This document shows positions 24,505-36,261 of a stretch of DNA of 64,000 nt, piece by piece (the first letter of the stretch is position 1; the number at the start of each line of letters is the position of its first letter). Position numbers and translations under genes: made by a program. The notes beneath the pieces were generated by a model that was not told the origin of the DNA, searched no databases, and saw only the letters and a program-made list of their open reading frames with translations. Origin of the DNA: Streptomyces sp. NBC_00083 (GTDB taxonomy: Bacteria > Actinomycetota > Actinomycetes > Streptomycetales > Streptomycetaceae); assembly GCF_026343295.1 (NCBI RefSeq), contig NZ_JAPELY010000003.1, positions 868,001-932,000 on the forward strand. The letters are read 5' to 3'.

Positions 24505-25484
24505 TCAGTCGCCCCGGGTGCGGAACGTTCTCAGGATGTGCTCCGCGGCGGATGTGGCCGTCAACTCGCCCTCTCTCACCCGCTGTTCGAGTTCGGGGGT
24601 CACGGCGCGGACGGCGGGGTCGGAGCGCAGGCGGCCGAGGAGTTCGTCGCGGACCATCGTCCACGTCCAGTCGACCTGCTGGTCGCGGCGCTTGGCGGCC
24701 AGGCGGCCCGTGGAGTCGAGCAGGGTGCGGTGCTGTTCGAGGCGTTCCCACACGGTGTCTAGGCCGGTGGACTCGCGCGCGCTGCAGCTCAGGACCGGCG
24801 GCGCCCAGAACGCCTCCGGGCCGTGCATCAGGCGCAGCGCCCCCGCCAGCTCCCGTGCGGCGGACTGTGCGTCACGCTCGTGCGGGCCGTCCGCCTTGTT
24901 GACGGCGATCACGTCGGCCAGCTCCAGGACGCCCTTCTTGATCCCCTGGAGCTGGTCGCCGGTGCGGGCCAGCGTCAGGAGCAGGAACGAGTCGACCATG
25001 TTGGCCACCGCGGTCTCCGACTGGCCGACGCCGACCGTCTCCACCAGGACCACGTCGTAGCCCGCCGCCTCCATCACCACGATCGACTCGCGGGTCGCCT
25101 TGGCGACCCCGCCGAGCGTGCCCGCGGTGGGGGAGGGGCGTACGAACGCCGCCGGGTCGACCGCGAGCCGCTCCATCCGGGTCTTGTCGCCGAGGATCGA
25201 GCCGCCCGTACGGCTGGACGACGGGTCCACCGCGAGGACCGCCACCCGGTGCCCGGCGGAGGTGAGCTGGGTGCCGAACGCGTCGATGAACGTCGACTTG
25301 CCGACACCGGGCACGCCGCTGACCCCGATCCGGCGCGCCCGGCCGCTGTGCGGCAGAAGCGCGGTCAGCAGCTCCTGTGCCATCGCGCGGTGGCGCGGAT
25401 GGGTGGACTCGACGAGCGTGATGGCGCGCGCGATGAGCGCCCGCTTCCCGTCGAGCACACCCTTCACATAGGCGTCGACATCGA

Positions 25485-25488
<4 letters not shown>
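24505..25488 (-). CDS. meaB: MeaB-type GTPase, methylmalonyl-CoA mutase chaperone
   Basis: Protein of 327 aa. G3E-family GTPase with Walker A GVPGVGKST (58-66), VAVLAVDPSSSRTGGSILGDKTRM (Switch region), VETVGVGQSE (Walker B/G3) and base-specificity motif NKADG. MeaB/ArgK proteins guard the adenosylcobalamin cofactor of methylmalonyl-CoA mutase and release inactivated cob(II)alamin. The GTG start overlaps the mutB stop (GTGA), so it is the third gene of a coupled operon mutA-mutB-meaB. The old ArgK (arginine kinase) name for this family is a misannotation. Confidence 0.95.
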
Positions 25489-27658
<2,170 letters not shown>

Positions 27659-27659
<1 letters not shown>

Positions 27660-29467
27660 CAGGACACTCCCATGCGGTCGAGGGTGGCGGTGAGCACGGC
27701 GACGGCGTCGCAGCCCGCGAAGACGTAGGAGTCGACCCCGGTGTACTGCCCGGGGCGGCCGGCGAGGAAGACGTGCCGGGCGCCGGCTGCGCCGAGGGAC
27801 CGGGCGGTGTTCTCCGCCTGCTCCTCGTACACGGCGTCGCTGGAGCACAGACAGGCCTCCGTCGCGCCGCTCTCCTCGAACGTGCCCTCCGTGACCGCCT
27901 CGATGCCGCCCGCCTGGAACAGGTTGGCCGCGAAGCCGGCGCGCCCGGTGTGGGCGGCGGCGGGGCCGAGCGTGGCGAGGAAGATCCGCGGCCTGGCCCC
28001 GGTCGCCGCGAGGTGGGCGTCCGAGCGGGCGCGCAGCGCCTCGTACGCCTCGTCGCGCCGCACGCGGGGCAGCCCGCCCGACGGGGGGACCGGCTGCGGC
28101 TCGCGCTCCACCGGGCGCTCACCGAGATGCGGGAACTCGCTGACCCCGGTGATGGGTTCGCGCCGCTTGGCCAGGCGCGTGCCGCGCTCGCGCCAGGTCG
28201 CGGCCAGATCCTCGGCGAGCCGGCCCGATCCCAGGGCCGCTGCCTGGCCGCCGAGCCCTTCGATCTGCTGGAAGAACTCCCAGCCCGCGTGGGCGAGTTC
28301 ATCGGTCAGCCGCTCCACGTACCAGGAACCGCCCGCGGGGTCGATGACCCGGGACAGGTGCGACTCCTCGATCAGGATCGTCGAGGTGTTGCGGGCGATG
28401 CGGCGCGCGAAGGCGTCCGGAAGGCCGAGCGCGTGGTCGAAGGGGAGCACGGTGACGGCGTCGGCGCCGCCCACCCCGGCCGCGAGGGTGGCGAGCGTGG
28501 TGCGGAGCATGTTCACCCAGGGGTCGCGGCGCGACATCATCACCGGCGACGTCACGGCGTGCTGCACCTGGGCGCCGGCCTGCGGCGCCCCGCACACCTC
28601 GGCGACCCGCGCCCACAGCCGGCGCGCCGCCCGCAGCTTGGCGATCGTCAGGAACTGGTCGGCGCTCGCCGCGTACCTGAACTCCAGCTGCGCACAGGCC
28701 TGTTCGACGCTCAGGCCCGCTTCGGTGAGCTCGCGCAGATAGGCGACACCCGTCGAGAGCGACGCGCCCAGCTCCTGCGCGGCCGAACCGCCGGCCTCGT
28801 GGTACGGCAGCGCGTCCACGGTCAGCGCGCGAAGCCCCGGGTACTCCTCGGCGCACCGCAGGGCGAGCGCCGCGGCGGACGCGAACTCCAACTCCTCGCC
28901 CGTACGCGCCTGGTGACCCAGCGGGTCGGCGCCGAGACTGCCGCGCGCCGCGTCCTTGGCGACGCCGCGCTCCTCGTACAGCCGGAACAACTCCCGTGCC
29001 GCGGCGCCGACATCGCGCCCCGCGTCGAGAACGACGGGCGCCAGGTCGAGATAGACGCCGTCGAGGACCCGGCCGAGCGAGTCGACGGGGAAACCGCCCT
29101 CGCCGAGCACCAGCCACAGCGAGGTGACGCCGTTCTCGAGGTCCGCGAGCACCGTGGCGCCGTCACCGACCGTGTGCCGCTGGCGTACGTCCCAGCCGCC
29201 CGCGGTGTTGCCCTCGGCTCGGCTCCCTCGCACGAAGGGCGCGAATCCGGGGAAACCGGGGTCGGGCGCGGTGGTGTGCGCGGTGTACAGGGGGCGGGTG
29301 CGCAACCCGTCCTCCAACGCGGTGGACAGGGCGTCCTCCGCTGCCACGCCGGAAGCTTCCTTGCCCGACTTGCGCAGAACACCAGCCACGAGGCTGTGCC
29401 ACTGCTCAAGGGTCGCGTCAGGGAACTCGGCGGCCAGAGAGAGCCCGTCGTCAGGCAGGACCGTCAT
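27659..29467 (-). CDS. mutA: Methylmalonyl-CoA mutase small subunit
   Basis: Protein of 602 aa, usual for MutA. It has the mutase barrel (RPLYTAHTTAPDPGFPGFAPFVRG, DALPYHEAGGSAAQELG, RNTSTILIEESHLSRVIDP) and a cobalamin-domain relic at the C-terminus. There TLGPAAAHTGRAGFAANLFQ replaces the DxHxxG motif, so this subunit cannot bind B12, as expected of MutA. It pairs with MutB; the mutB start overlaps its stop by one base. The first gene of the operon; its promoter must lie upstream of 29467. Confidence 0.95.
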
Positions 29468-29746
29468 GCTCGGATGCTAGGGCAGTTCTTCAAAGGAGCA
29501 GCAGAGGGATCGGCTGTGACCTTGACCTCTTTGCCGCCGTGACCTCGGCATCTACGGACAGCGCGGCGGCCGGACCGCGCTCTGCGTCCGGCGGCCCGCG
29601 GACTGTGCCGCCGAGTCACAGGCCACGACAGGCGCAGCGAACGGACCCCGCACGCGAGGAACCGCCCGCCGCCCGCATGATCGGTACGCTGGCGTCCCGG
29701 ACCACAACGTCGGTTCGGGGAGGGGGAGTTGTGACCAACGTTGTAG

Positions 29747-29917
29747 TGCGGGCGCTCGACGCGCTCCTGCCGGGCGGCGCGACGGGCGGAGATCGCCACC
29801 GCCGGTCGGGGGGAGCACATCGAGGTGCGTGACGCCGGCCACTGCATTCATCGGAGTCGGCCGGACGTCGTCGTCCAGGCCGTGCTCGGGGTCGTCGAGC
29901 GGGTGCGGATCGGGTGA
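29747..29917 (+). pseudogene. C-terminal remnant of an alpha/beta hydrolase
   Basis: In the frame ending at the TGA of 29915-29917 the translation reads EIATAGRGEHIEVRDAGHCI then HRSRPDVVVQAVLGVVERV. This looks like the last ~35 residues of an alpha/beta hydrolase, with the catalytic-type GH and the HRxRPD helix. In-frame stops at 29732 and 29744 close it upstream, and I found no start codon or nucleophile elbow nearby. It is probably the tail of a decayed gene. Confidence 0.45.
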
Positions 29918-30018
29918 TCGGCGGGGGTATTCGGGGGTTTCGGCTCGCCCGTGCGGAGGTCATTTCGGACTTCGTGGGAGCAAGGGCGGCGTGACGTGGC
30001 CGTAGGTGGGGTACTGCG

Positions 30019-30051
30019 TTGCCCTGTCAGGCCGAGCGACCATACTGGTCG
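30019..30051 (+). promoter_or_regulatory. Promoter with a palindrome over the -10 box
   Basis: TTGCCC (30019-30024), 16 bp, CATACT (30041-30046) fits a housekeeping promoter ~33 bp upstream of the ATG at 30079. A perfect palindrome CGACCA-tac-TGGTCG covers 30037-30051, directly over the -10, so a dimeric repressor could block it. No regulator gene is adjacent. Confidence 0.45.
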
Positions 30052-30078
30052 GGCCCCGATCACCCACAGAACGAATCC

Positions 30079-31230
30079 ATGGCCAAAAACAGCAGTTCCT
30101 CGACCACCGTCCCCGACACCGCGTGGCTGGGGCGCGGGCGCCACCTCGGGCCCGAGCCCGAGCTCGACGTCCGGCGCAACCTGATCGCCCTCCAGGCGGC
30201 CGGGGTGCTCGACGACTTCCTGGACCTCGACCCCGTCGAGGCGGCCCGCTCCACCGTCCTGCACCCGCTGGACGAGTCCGCCGACCCCGGCCCCACGGCC
30301 CGCCGCGTCTTCGAGGCCCGCTGGCGCGCCGACGGCGACGTCGTGGTGCGCGCGCAGCTCACCACGTACGACCCCGAGTCGCGGCGCAAGGACGGGGAGG
30401 GCGTCACCTGGGTCCTGGCCGCCGAGGCCGAGCGGCCGTGGGACGTGCACTGGCTCTCGCCCGCGACCATGTTCTGGCCCGACAGCGACCGCGTCGCCTG
30501 GGACCACGACACCGTCGCCGGCCTGCGCCTGCGCACCACGAACCACCTGCCGAAGGACGACGACGAGCTGCGCCACCTGCTGCGCGACTGCACCCGGCAG
30601 AGCTGGTTCATCCACGTCGTGGTGCACGAGGCGATGACTCCGGACGCGAAGGGGCAGCAGCCCGTCTCGACGTTCCTGCCGCCGAGCCTGCGACACCGGG
30701 TGATCGAACACCGGGGCACTCCGGAGCAGGCGCAGATCGCCGACTTCGCCATGAAGCGCGAGCTGAACGTGCGGATGCCGCGCGGGGGCGGAGTGGTCCT
30801 GCCCACCGTGCCGCCGAGCCCCGGCTACGACGGCGAGGCCTTCACGGTGCGCACCGTCTTCCTCGACGGGTCGCAGCCCACCGAACTCCTCGACAGGATC
30901 AAGGAGTTCGCCGCCCTGCCGCGCCCGCTGCCCGCCGACGCCGAGCGTGCCCTGACCAGGCTGCGCCAGGGCTGGCACCTGCTCACGCCGGACGAGGAAC
31001 TGGTGCACGCGCAGGGCATGGTCGTGAAGTACGCCGAGGCGCTGGACGCGATGACGAAGTCGCGCGACCTGTACCGCGAAGCCGCCGAAGCGGCCCAGGC
31101 GGCGCTGGCCGAGACGAGCGGCGGCGACGGCGTACCGCGGGTGCCCGTGCCCCGGCCGGCGAAGGCGGACGGATCACCCCTGACCGCCCTCACCAAGGCC
31201 TTCGGCCGGTTCAGGGACCCCAACAAGTAG
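30079..31230 (+). CDS. Conserved-looking hypothetical protein, 383 aa
   Basis: Cytoplasmic protein without signal peptide or membrane segment. It is rich in Asp/Glu/Arg with regular helix-forming stretches (LDVRRNLIALQAAGVLDDFL, ELLDRIKEFAALPRPL, VVKYAEALDAMTKSRDLYR). The C-terminus carries a proline/alanine linker then LTALTKAFGRFRDPNK. I do not recognise a domain. The ATG lacks a clear Shine-Dalgarno; the predicted transcript starts ~25 bases upstream. It is convergent with the SulP transporter through a GC hairpin. Confidence 0.75.
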   Translation: MAKNSSSSTTVPDTAWLGRGRHLGPEPELDVRRNLIALQAAGVLDDFLDLDPVEAARSTVLHPLDESADPGPTARRVFEARWRADGDVVVRAQLTTYDPESRRKDGEGVTWVLAAEAERPWDVHWLSPATMFWPDSDRVAWDHDTVAGLRLRTTNHLPKDDDELRHLLRDCTRQSWFIHVVVHEAMTPDAKGQQPVSTFLPPSLRHRVIEHRGTPEQAQIADFAMKRELNVRMPRGGGVVLPTVPPSPGYDGEAFTVRTVFLDGSQPTELLDRIKEFAALPRPLPADAERALTRLRQGWHLLTPDEELVHAQGMVVKYAEALDAMTKSRDLYREAAEAAQAALAETSGGDGVPRVPVPRPAKADGSPLTALTKAFGRFRDPNK

Positions 31231-31275
31231 GTGTCCCGGTCCGGGGCCCTCGTCGCCGGGGCTCTCTCGACGACG

Positions 31276-31301
31276 CGCCGCCCCCGGACGAGGGGGCGGC
31301 G
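31276..31301. terminator. Hairpin between hypothetical gene and SulP gene
   Basis: CGCCGCCCCC (31276-31285) pairs with GGGGGCGGCG (31292-31301), 6-nt loop, between convergent stop codons. Confidence 0.65.
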
Positions 31302-31327
31302 ACGATGCCCACACGAACAGCCGCCCG

Positions 31328-32833
31328 TCAGTGGCTTCCGGTGAGTTCTCCGCTGAGCGTCTCGTGGATGCGCGCGCTGGGCTGGTTCAGGCCGACGATC
31401 TCCACCGACTTGCCGCGCTGGGCGTACTTCGTCTCGATGGCGTCGAGCGCGGCCACGGACGACGCGTCCCAGATGTGGGTGCCGGAGAGGTCGACCACGA
31501 CCCGGTCGGGGTCGGTGGCGTACGCGAACCGCGTGACGAGGTCGTTGGAGGAGGCGAAAAAGAGTTCGCCGGTGACGCGGTAGACCACCCGCGTGCCGTC
31601 CGGGTCGACGACGGACGTGACGTCCGCGAGGTGGGCGACGCGCTTGGCGAAGATCACCATCGCCGTGATCGTGCCCACGACGACACCGATCGCCAGGTTG
31701 TGCGTGGCGACGACGACGGCGACGGTCAGCACCATGACGGCGATCTCCCCGGCCGGCATCCGCCGGAGCGTCCTGGGCGCGATGGAGTGCCAGTCGAACG
31801 TCGTGAACGACACCATCACCATCACCGCGACGAGCGCGGCCATCGGAATGTCGGAGACGACCGGCCCGAACACGATGCACAGCACCATCAGGAACGCGCC
31901 CGCGAGGAACGTGGACAGCCGTGTACGCGCACCGGAGACCCGTACGTTGATCATGGTCTGGCCGATCATCGCGCAGCCGCCCATGCCGCCGAAGAAGCCG
32001 GTCACGATGTTGGCGATGCCCTGGCCGATGGACTCGCGGGTCTTGCTGGAGCGGGTGTCCGTGATCTCGTCCACCAGCTTCGCCGTCATCAGCGACTCCA
32101 TCAGGCCGACCAGGGCCATGGCGATCGCGTACGGGGCGACGGTGGTGAGGGTGTCGAGCGTGAACGGTACGTCGGGCAGGCCGGGCACGGGCAGCGCGGA
32201 GGGCAGAGCGCCCTTGTCCCCGACGGTGGGCACGGCGATGGCGGCGGCGACCGTGACGACGGTGAGGATCACGATGGAGACCAGCGGCGCCGGGATCGTC
32301 CGGGTGACCTTCGGGAAGAACACCATCAGGGCGAGGCCGACGACGATCAGCGGGTAGACCGCCCAGGGCACGTCGTGCATCTCGGGCACCTGCGCCATGA
32401 AGATGAGGATGGCGAGCGCGTTGACGAAGCCGACCATCACCGAGCGCGGCACGAACCGCATCAGCCGGGCCACCCCGAGCGCCCCGAGCACGATCTGGAA
32501 GACACCGGCCAGGATCACCGCGGCCACCAGATAACCGAAGCCGTGCTCTCGGTTGAGCGGAGCCGTGACGAGGGCCACGGCGCCGGTCGCGGCCGAGATC
32601 ATGGCGCGCCGGCCGCCGACGACGGAGATGGTGACGGCCATCGTGAACGAGGCGAACAGACCGATCGCCGGATCGACGCCGACGATGATCGAGAACGAGA
32701 TCGCCTCGGGGATCAGCGCGAGCCCCACCACGAGACCGGCCAGGATCTCGGTGCGCCACACCCGGGGATCGTGGAGCCAGTCGGGCCTGAGGCCGCGCAG
32801 CCGGGCGGCCGGGGACAGTGCGGACGTCGTCAA
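31328..32833 (-). CDS. SulP-family anion transporter with STAS domain
   Basis: About 501 aa from a TTG. Multiple membrane helices follow the SulP plan: EILAGLVVGLALIPEAISFS (the SulP signature in helix 1), GFFGGMGGCAMIGQTMINVRVSGARTR-type central motif, and a cytoplasmic STAS domain from ~400 (VYRVTGELFFASSNDL, VVVDLSGTHIWDASSVAALD). It should carry sulfate or bicarbonate by proton or sodium symport. TTG at 32833 is the only in-frame start close to the first helix, and a perfect palindrome sits directly before it. Without neighbours for sulfate assimilation or a carbonic anhydrase the anion cannot be assigned. Confidence 0.9.
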   Translation of the reverse strand: MTTSALSPAARLRGLRPDWLHDPRVWRTEILAGLVVGLALIPEAISFSIIVGVDPAIGLFASFTMAVTISVVGGRRAMISAATGAVALVTAPLNREHGFGYLVAAVILAGVFQIVLGALGVARLMRFVPRSVMVGFVNALAILIFMAQVPEMHDVPWAVYPLIVVGLALMVFFPKVTRTIPAPLVSIVILTVVTVAAAIAVPTVGDKGALPSALPVPGLPDVPFTLDTLTTVAPYAIAMALVGLMESLMTAKLVDEITDTRSSKTRESIGQGIANIVTGFFGGMGGCAMIGQTMINVRVSGARTRLSTFLAGAFLMVLCIVFGPVVSDIPMAALVAVMVMVSFTTFDWHSIAPRTLRRMPAGEIAVMVLTVAVVVATHNLAIGVVVGTITAMVIFAKRVAHLADVTSVVDPDGTRVVYRVTGELFFASSNDLVTRFAYATDPDRVVVDLSGTHIWDASSVAALDAIETKYAQRGKSVEIVGLNQPSARIHETLSGELTGSH

Positions 32834-32847
32834 GACAGGTACCTGTC
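32834..32847 (-). promoter_or_regulatory. 14-bp perfect palindrome abutting the SulP start codon
   Basis: GACAGGTACCTGTC occupies the 14 bases directly before the TTG start. Its AGG is the only Shine-Dalgarno-like sequence for this gene. It could be an operator, or an mRNA hairpin that hides the ribosome site. Confidence 0.5.
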
Positions 32848-33453
32848 GTGCTCGGGCACGCCGGGCACCGGCCGGAACGTGCGAGAAGGCGCGGGGCGGC
32901 CGGGTGGCCGTTCGCGGGGCCCGCGCGCGGCGGGCGAGAGGTCTTCGGAGGACCCGGGACGGGGCGGCGCGTGGACGCACGGCCGGTCAAGGGTGCTCGG
33001 CGCCGCTCAGCGGCGAGGATTCACGGGCCGGGGTTCACGGCGGGCAGGTGGCGGCGCGGGACACCACGGGCATGCGCACGCTCTCTCCTGCGGGCTCGGT
33101 CTTCCGGGCTTCCGTCGTCCGTCGCAGGGGACGGCATCGGCCCCGGCGCGAGCGACGACCGACCAGGGAAGCGGTCGGCCGTCCAAAGGGGCCCGGCACG
33201 GCCGGCCCCGACCCGCCAACTCTACCCGACCCCCTTGAGCGGGTACGGGGGCCGAGCGCGGCCGGTGGCCGGGGCCGAGGGGTGCGCGCACCCGGGCGGC
33301 GGGACGCCGACGCGTCGGAGGGCCGGGCGGATCCGGAGAGGCACGCACTGCGCCGTGACGGCCGGGCGGGAGCTGGCCGGGCTACGGCCGGGCGGCGGGC
33401 GGGCCGGTATCCGGGGCCGGGTGTGCCAGGCCCCCCGTGCGCGCCGTCGGCGC
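32848..33453. other. Intergenic region without a supported gene
   Basis: About 600 bp between the SulP gene and the Mo-hydroxylase gene, both transcribed leftward. It should contain the SulP promoter. Open frames here are arginine/proline-rich shadow translations. I see no riboswitch core that I can name. Confidence 0.45.
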
Positions 33454-36261
33454 CTACGCGTCGTAGCTCGTGCCCGCCTTCCCGCCCGACCGGGCGTGCC
33501 GGTCGAGGGCTTGCCAGACGCGGTCGCGGAGCACCGGCATCTCGGTGAAGCGGACGCCCGTCGCGTCGCGCAGTGCGTTGGCGAACGCGGGGGCCACCGG
33601 GTTGAAGGGGCTCTCGCTCATCGACTTCGCTCCGAGCGGGCCGATCGAGTCGTTGGTGTCCGTGAAGTGGACCTCCGTGCGCGGGACATCGGCGTACTGC
33701 GGCAGGCGGTAGCGGCGGAACGCGGCCGTGGTGACCGCGCCGCGCTCGTCGACGCGTACCGTCTCGAAGAGCGTCGCGCCCAGCGCCTGGGCGACCCCGC
33801 CCTCGACCTGTCCGCGGCACTGCATCGGGTTCATGACCTTGCCGGCGTCGGCGGCGTGCACACTGCGCAGGATGCGGATCTCGCCGGTCCCGGGGTCGAC
33901 CGCGAGGCGGAACCACTGGGCGTTGAACGCGATCGAGCGGGGTGTGCCGCCGAAGTGGCCGTCCACGGCGAGCTCGTCCTGCGCGCCGGCCGCGACGGCC
34001 GCCTCGTGGAGCTCCTTCAGGGTCACCACCCGGCCCGCGCAGTCGAAGGCCTCCGCCCCGAGCACGCACAGGTGCCGGGCCACCCCGGTGTGGCGGGCGG
34101 CGAAGGTCTGGAGGCGCTCGGCCAGCGAGGTGGCGGCGAGCAGGACCGCCTTGCCCGCCACGACCGTGCCCGCGGAGCCGAACGCGCCGGTGTCGTGGCG
34201 TACGACGTCCGTATCGGACTGACGCACCGTCAGGCGGTCCACGGTGGTGTTCAGAGCGCCCGCGGCGATCTGCTGGTGGACGGTGGTGGTGCCGTTGCCG
34301 AACTCCGCGGTGCCCACGGCGATGTCGTACGTGCCGTCCGACAGCAGGGTCACGCGGGCGTCGGCGTAGTGGCCGCCCGGCGGACTCGTCGCGATCATCG
34401 CCATCGCCGTGCCCTGCCCCACCAGCCACCCTTCGGGCGCCTGCTCGGCGCTGGTGTCCTCGGCGATGGCCCTGCGGACCACGTCCAGACACTGGTCGAG
34501 CCCGTACGAGGCGATGAAGAGGTCTTCCTCCTCCTCGCCGAGGGGGCTGTGCAGGTGCTCGCCGGGCCCGACGATGTTCTTCTCGCGGATGGTCAGCGGG
34601 TCCATGCCGAGCCGGTGGGCCAGCTCGTCCATCACCGATTCGACGGCGAAGGTGACCTGGCCGAGGCCGTAGCCGCGGAAGGCTCCCGAGGGGACCACGT
34701 TGGTGTAGACCGAGTAGGCGTCGACCTTCTTGTGGGGCGCGCGGTAGACGGCGAACGACTCGCCCACGCTGTGGAACATCACGCCGGGGCCGTGGTTGCC
34801 GTACGCGCCGGTGTTGGAGACCACCCGCATCTGGATCGCCGTCAGGGTCCCGTCGGCACGGGCGCCCATCTTGATCCCGATGGTGAACGGGTGGCGGGTG
34901 GTCGCCCCGAAGAACTGCTCGGCCCGCGTGAACTCCAGCTTCACCGGGCGGCGCAGCTTCAGGACGGCCAGCGCGACGATGTCCTCGGTCAGCATCTCCT
35001 GCTTGCCGCCGAAGCCGCCGCCGACCCGTCCCGCCACGACCCTGACCTCGTCCTCGGGCAGCTCGTACAGGGCGCATAGGGCGCGGCGCGTCAGGAACGG
35101 CGTCTGGGTGGAGGAGCGCACGGTCAGGCGCTCCCCGCTGCCGTCCTCCTTCGGCTCGAACCAGGCGACACAGCCGTGCGTCTCCAGGCTGGCGTGCTGG
35201 ACGCGCTGGGTGCGGAAGGTGTTCTCGTAGACCACGTCGGCCTCAGCGAAACCGTCCTCGACACAGCCGATCTCGCCGTGCACCTCACCGGCGACGTTGT
35301 TCTCCACCCGCGCGATCCGCATCTCGGGCCCCTTGCCGGCGTGGACGACCGGGGCGCCGGGCGCCATCGCCTCATCGGGATCGATGACGTACGGCAGCTC
35401 CTCGTAGACCACCTCGATCCGGCGGCAGCCCTCCTCGGCGGCCTGCTCGCTCTCGGCGACCACCGCGGCCACGCGCTGCCCCACGAAGCGGACGACGTCG
35501 TCCAGGACGCGTGTGTCGTCCGGGTCCTCGCCGGGGTGTTCGTGGCGGGCCGAGGAGTACAGGGTGCCGGGCGAGTCGTGGTGGGTGAGGACCGCGTGCA
35601 CCCCGGGCACCCGCAGCGCCTCCGTGGTGTCGATGGAGACGATCCGCGCGTGCGGATGGGGGGAGCGCAGGAGCTTCATGTGGAGCAGGCCCGGCACCTC
35701 GACGTCGAAGGTGTAGCGCGCGGTGCCGGTCACGACGAGGGGGCCCGCCGGAGCCCCCGGACTCCTGCCGACCGCCTTGCCCGCACAGGGCCGTTCGGTG
35801 TGCCGCACGCCGCGCACCGAGTCCTCGATGGCGCGGTATCCGGTGCACCGGCAGATGTTGCCCTTGAACGCGCGGGGCAGGTCGGCCAGCTTCCCGTCGT
35901 CGTGCGGGGTGCCCTGCTCGGCTTCGAGGGCGGCCGTCGTCATCAGGAACCCGGCGGTGCAGAACCCGCACTGGAATCCCTGCGCGTCGAGGAACTTCCG
36001 CTGTACGGGGTGGAGTTCACCCTCCGGTGAGGCGAGGCCCTCGACCGTCGTCACGCTGCGGCCCTCGGCCCGTACCGCCGGATACAGACAGCTGTGGACC
36101 GGCTCACCGTCCACGTGGACGGTGCACGCCCCGCAGTCGCCGCCGTCGCAGCCCTTCTTCACGCCGAACCAGCCGCGCTCGCGCAGATACGTCCGCAGGC
36201 ACTGGCCGGCCCGCGGCTCGGCCTCGAAGTGCTGCTTGTTGACCTCGATGCCGAAGCTCAT
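33454..36261 (-). CDS. Xanthine dehydrogenase-family Mo hydroxylase: fused 2Fe-2S and molybdopterin subunits
   Basis: Protein of 935 aa. Residues 1-150 carry both 2Fe-2S clusters: plant-type C38-x4-CGAC46 with C58, and C98-GFC101 / C137-RC139 in the helical domain. After a short linker the Mo-binding part runs to the end, with GRVGGGFGGKQE, FRGYGLGQ, TGAFGSAGTVVAG and the C-terminal GAKSMSESPFNP, whose Glu is the likely active-site base. The usual CoxS and CoxL subunits are thus one polypeptide. The substrate may be a purine, aldehyde or N-heterocycle. The ATG overlaps the stop of the FAD-subunit gene (ATGA). Confidence 0.92.
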   Translation of the reverse strand: MSFGIEVNKQHFEAEPRAGQCLRTYLRERGWFGVKKGCDGGDCGACTVHVDGEPVHSCLYPAVRAEGRSVTTVEGLASPEGELHPVQRKFLDAQGFQCGFCTAGFLMTTAALEAEQGTPHDDGKLADLPRAFKGNICRCTGYRAIEDSVRGVRHTERPCAGKAVGRSPGAPAGPLVVTGTARYTFDVEVPGLLHMKLLRSPHPHARIVSIDTTEALRVPGVHAVLTHHDSPGTLYSSARHEHPGEDPDDTRVLDDVVRFVGQRVAAVVAESEQAAEEGCRRIEVVYEELPYVIDPDEAMAPGAPVVHAGKGPEMRIARVENNVAGEVHGEIGCVEDGFAEADVVYENTFRTQRVQHASLETHGCVAWFEPKEDGSGERLTVRSSTQTPFLTRRALCALYELPEDEVRVVAGRVGGGFGGKQEMLTEDIVALAVLKLRRPVKLEFTRAEQFFGATTRHPFTIGIKMGARADGTLTAIQMRVVSNTGAYGNHGPGVMFHSVGESFAVYRAPHKKVDAYSVYTNVVPSGAFRGYGLGQVTFAVESVMDELAHRLGMDPLTIREKNIVGPGEHLHSPLGEEEEDLFIASYGLDQCLDVVRRAIAEDTSAEQAPEGWLVGQGTAMAMIATSPPGGHYADARVTLLSDGTYDIAVGTAEFGNGTTTVHQQIAAGALNTTVDRLTVRQSDTDVVRHDTGAFGSAGTVVAGKAVLLAATSLAERLQTFAARHTGVARHLCVLGAEAFDCAGRVVTLKELHEAAVAAGAQDELAVDGHFGGTPRSIAFNAQWFRLAVDPGTGEIRILRSVHAADAGKVMNPMQCRGQVEGGVAQALGATLFETVRVDERGAVTTAAFRRYRLPQYADVPRTEVHFTDTNDSIGPLGAKSMSESPFNPVAPAFANALRDATGVRFTEMPVLRDRVWQALDRHARSGGKAGTSYDA

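Larger units (their letters stand above)
29468..30078. other. Intergenic region containing a hydrolase remnant and two promoters
   Basis: About 610 bp between divergent mutA and a hypothetical gene. Apart from the alpha/beta hydrolase-like remnant (29747-29917) and the promoter at 30019-30051 I find no intact gene. The open frame at 29539-29832 is a compositional frame without domain content. Confidence 0.5.

Noticed and set aside
29539..29832. Plus-strand gene upstream of the hydrolase remnant
   Set aside because: The homology-like segment is in another frame, and this frame reads as composition-driven Ala/Arg/Thr.
33007..33348. Minus-strand gene of 113 aa in the SulP-XDH gap
   Set aside because: Only proline/arginine composition typical of GC-rich shadows, no ribosome site and no motif.
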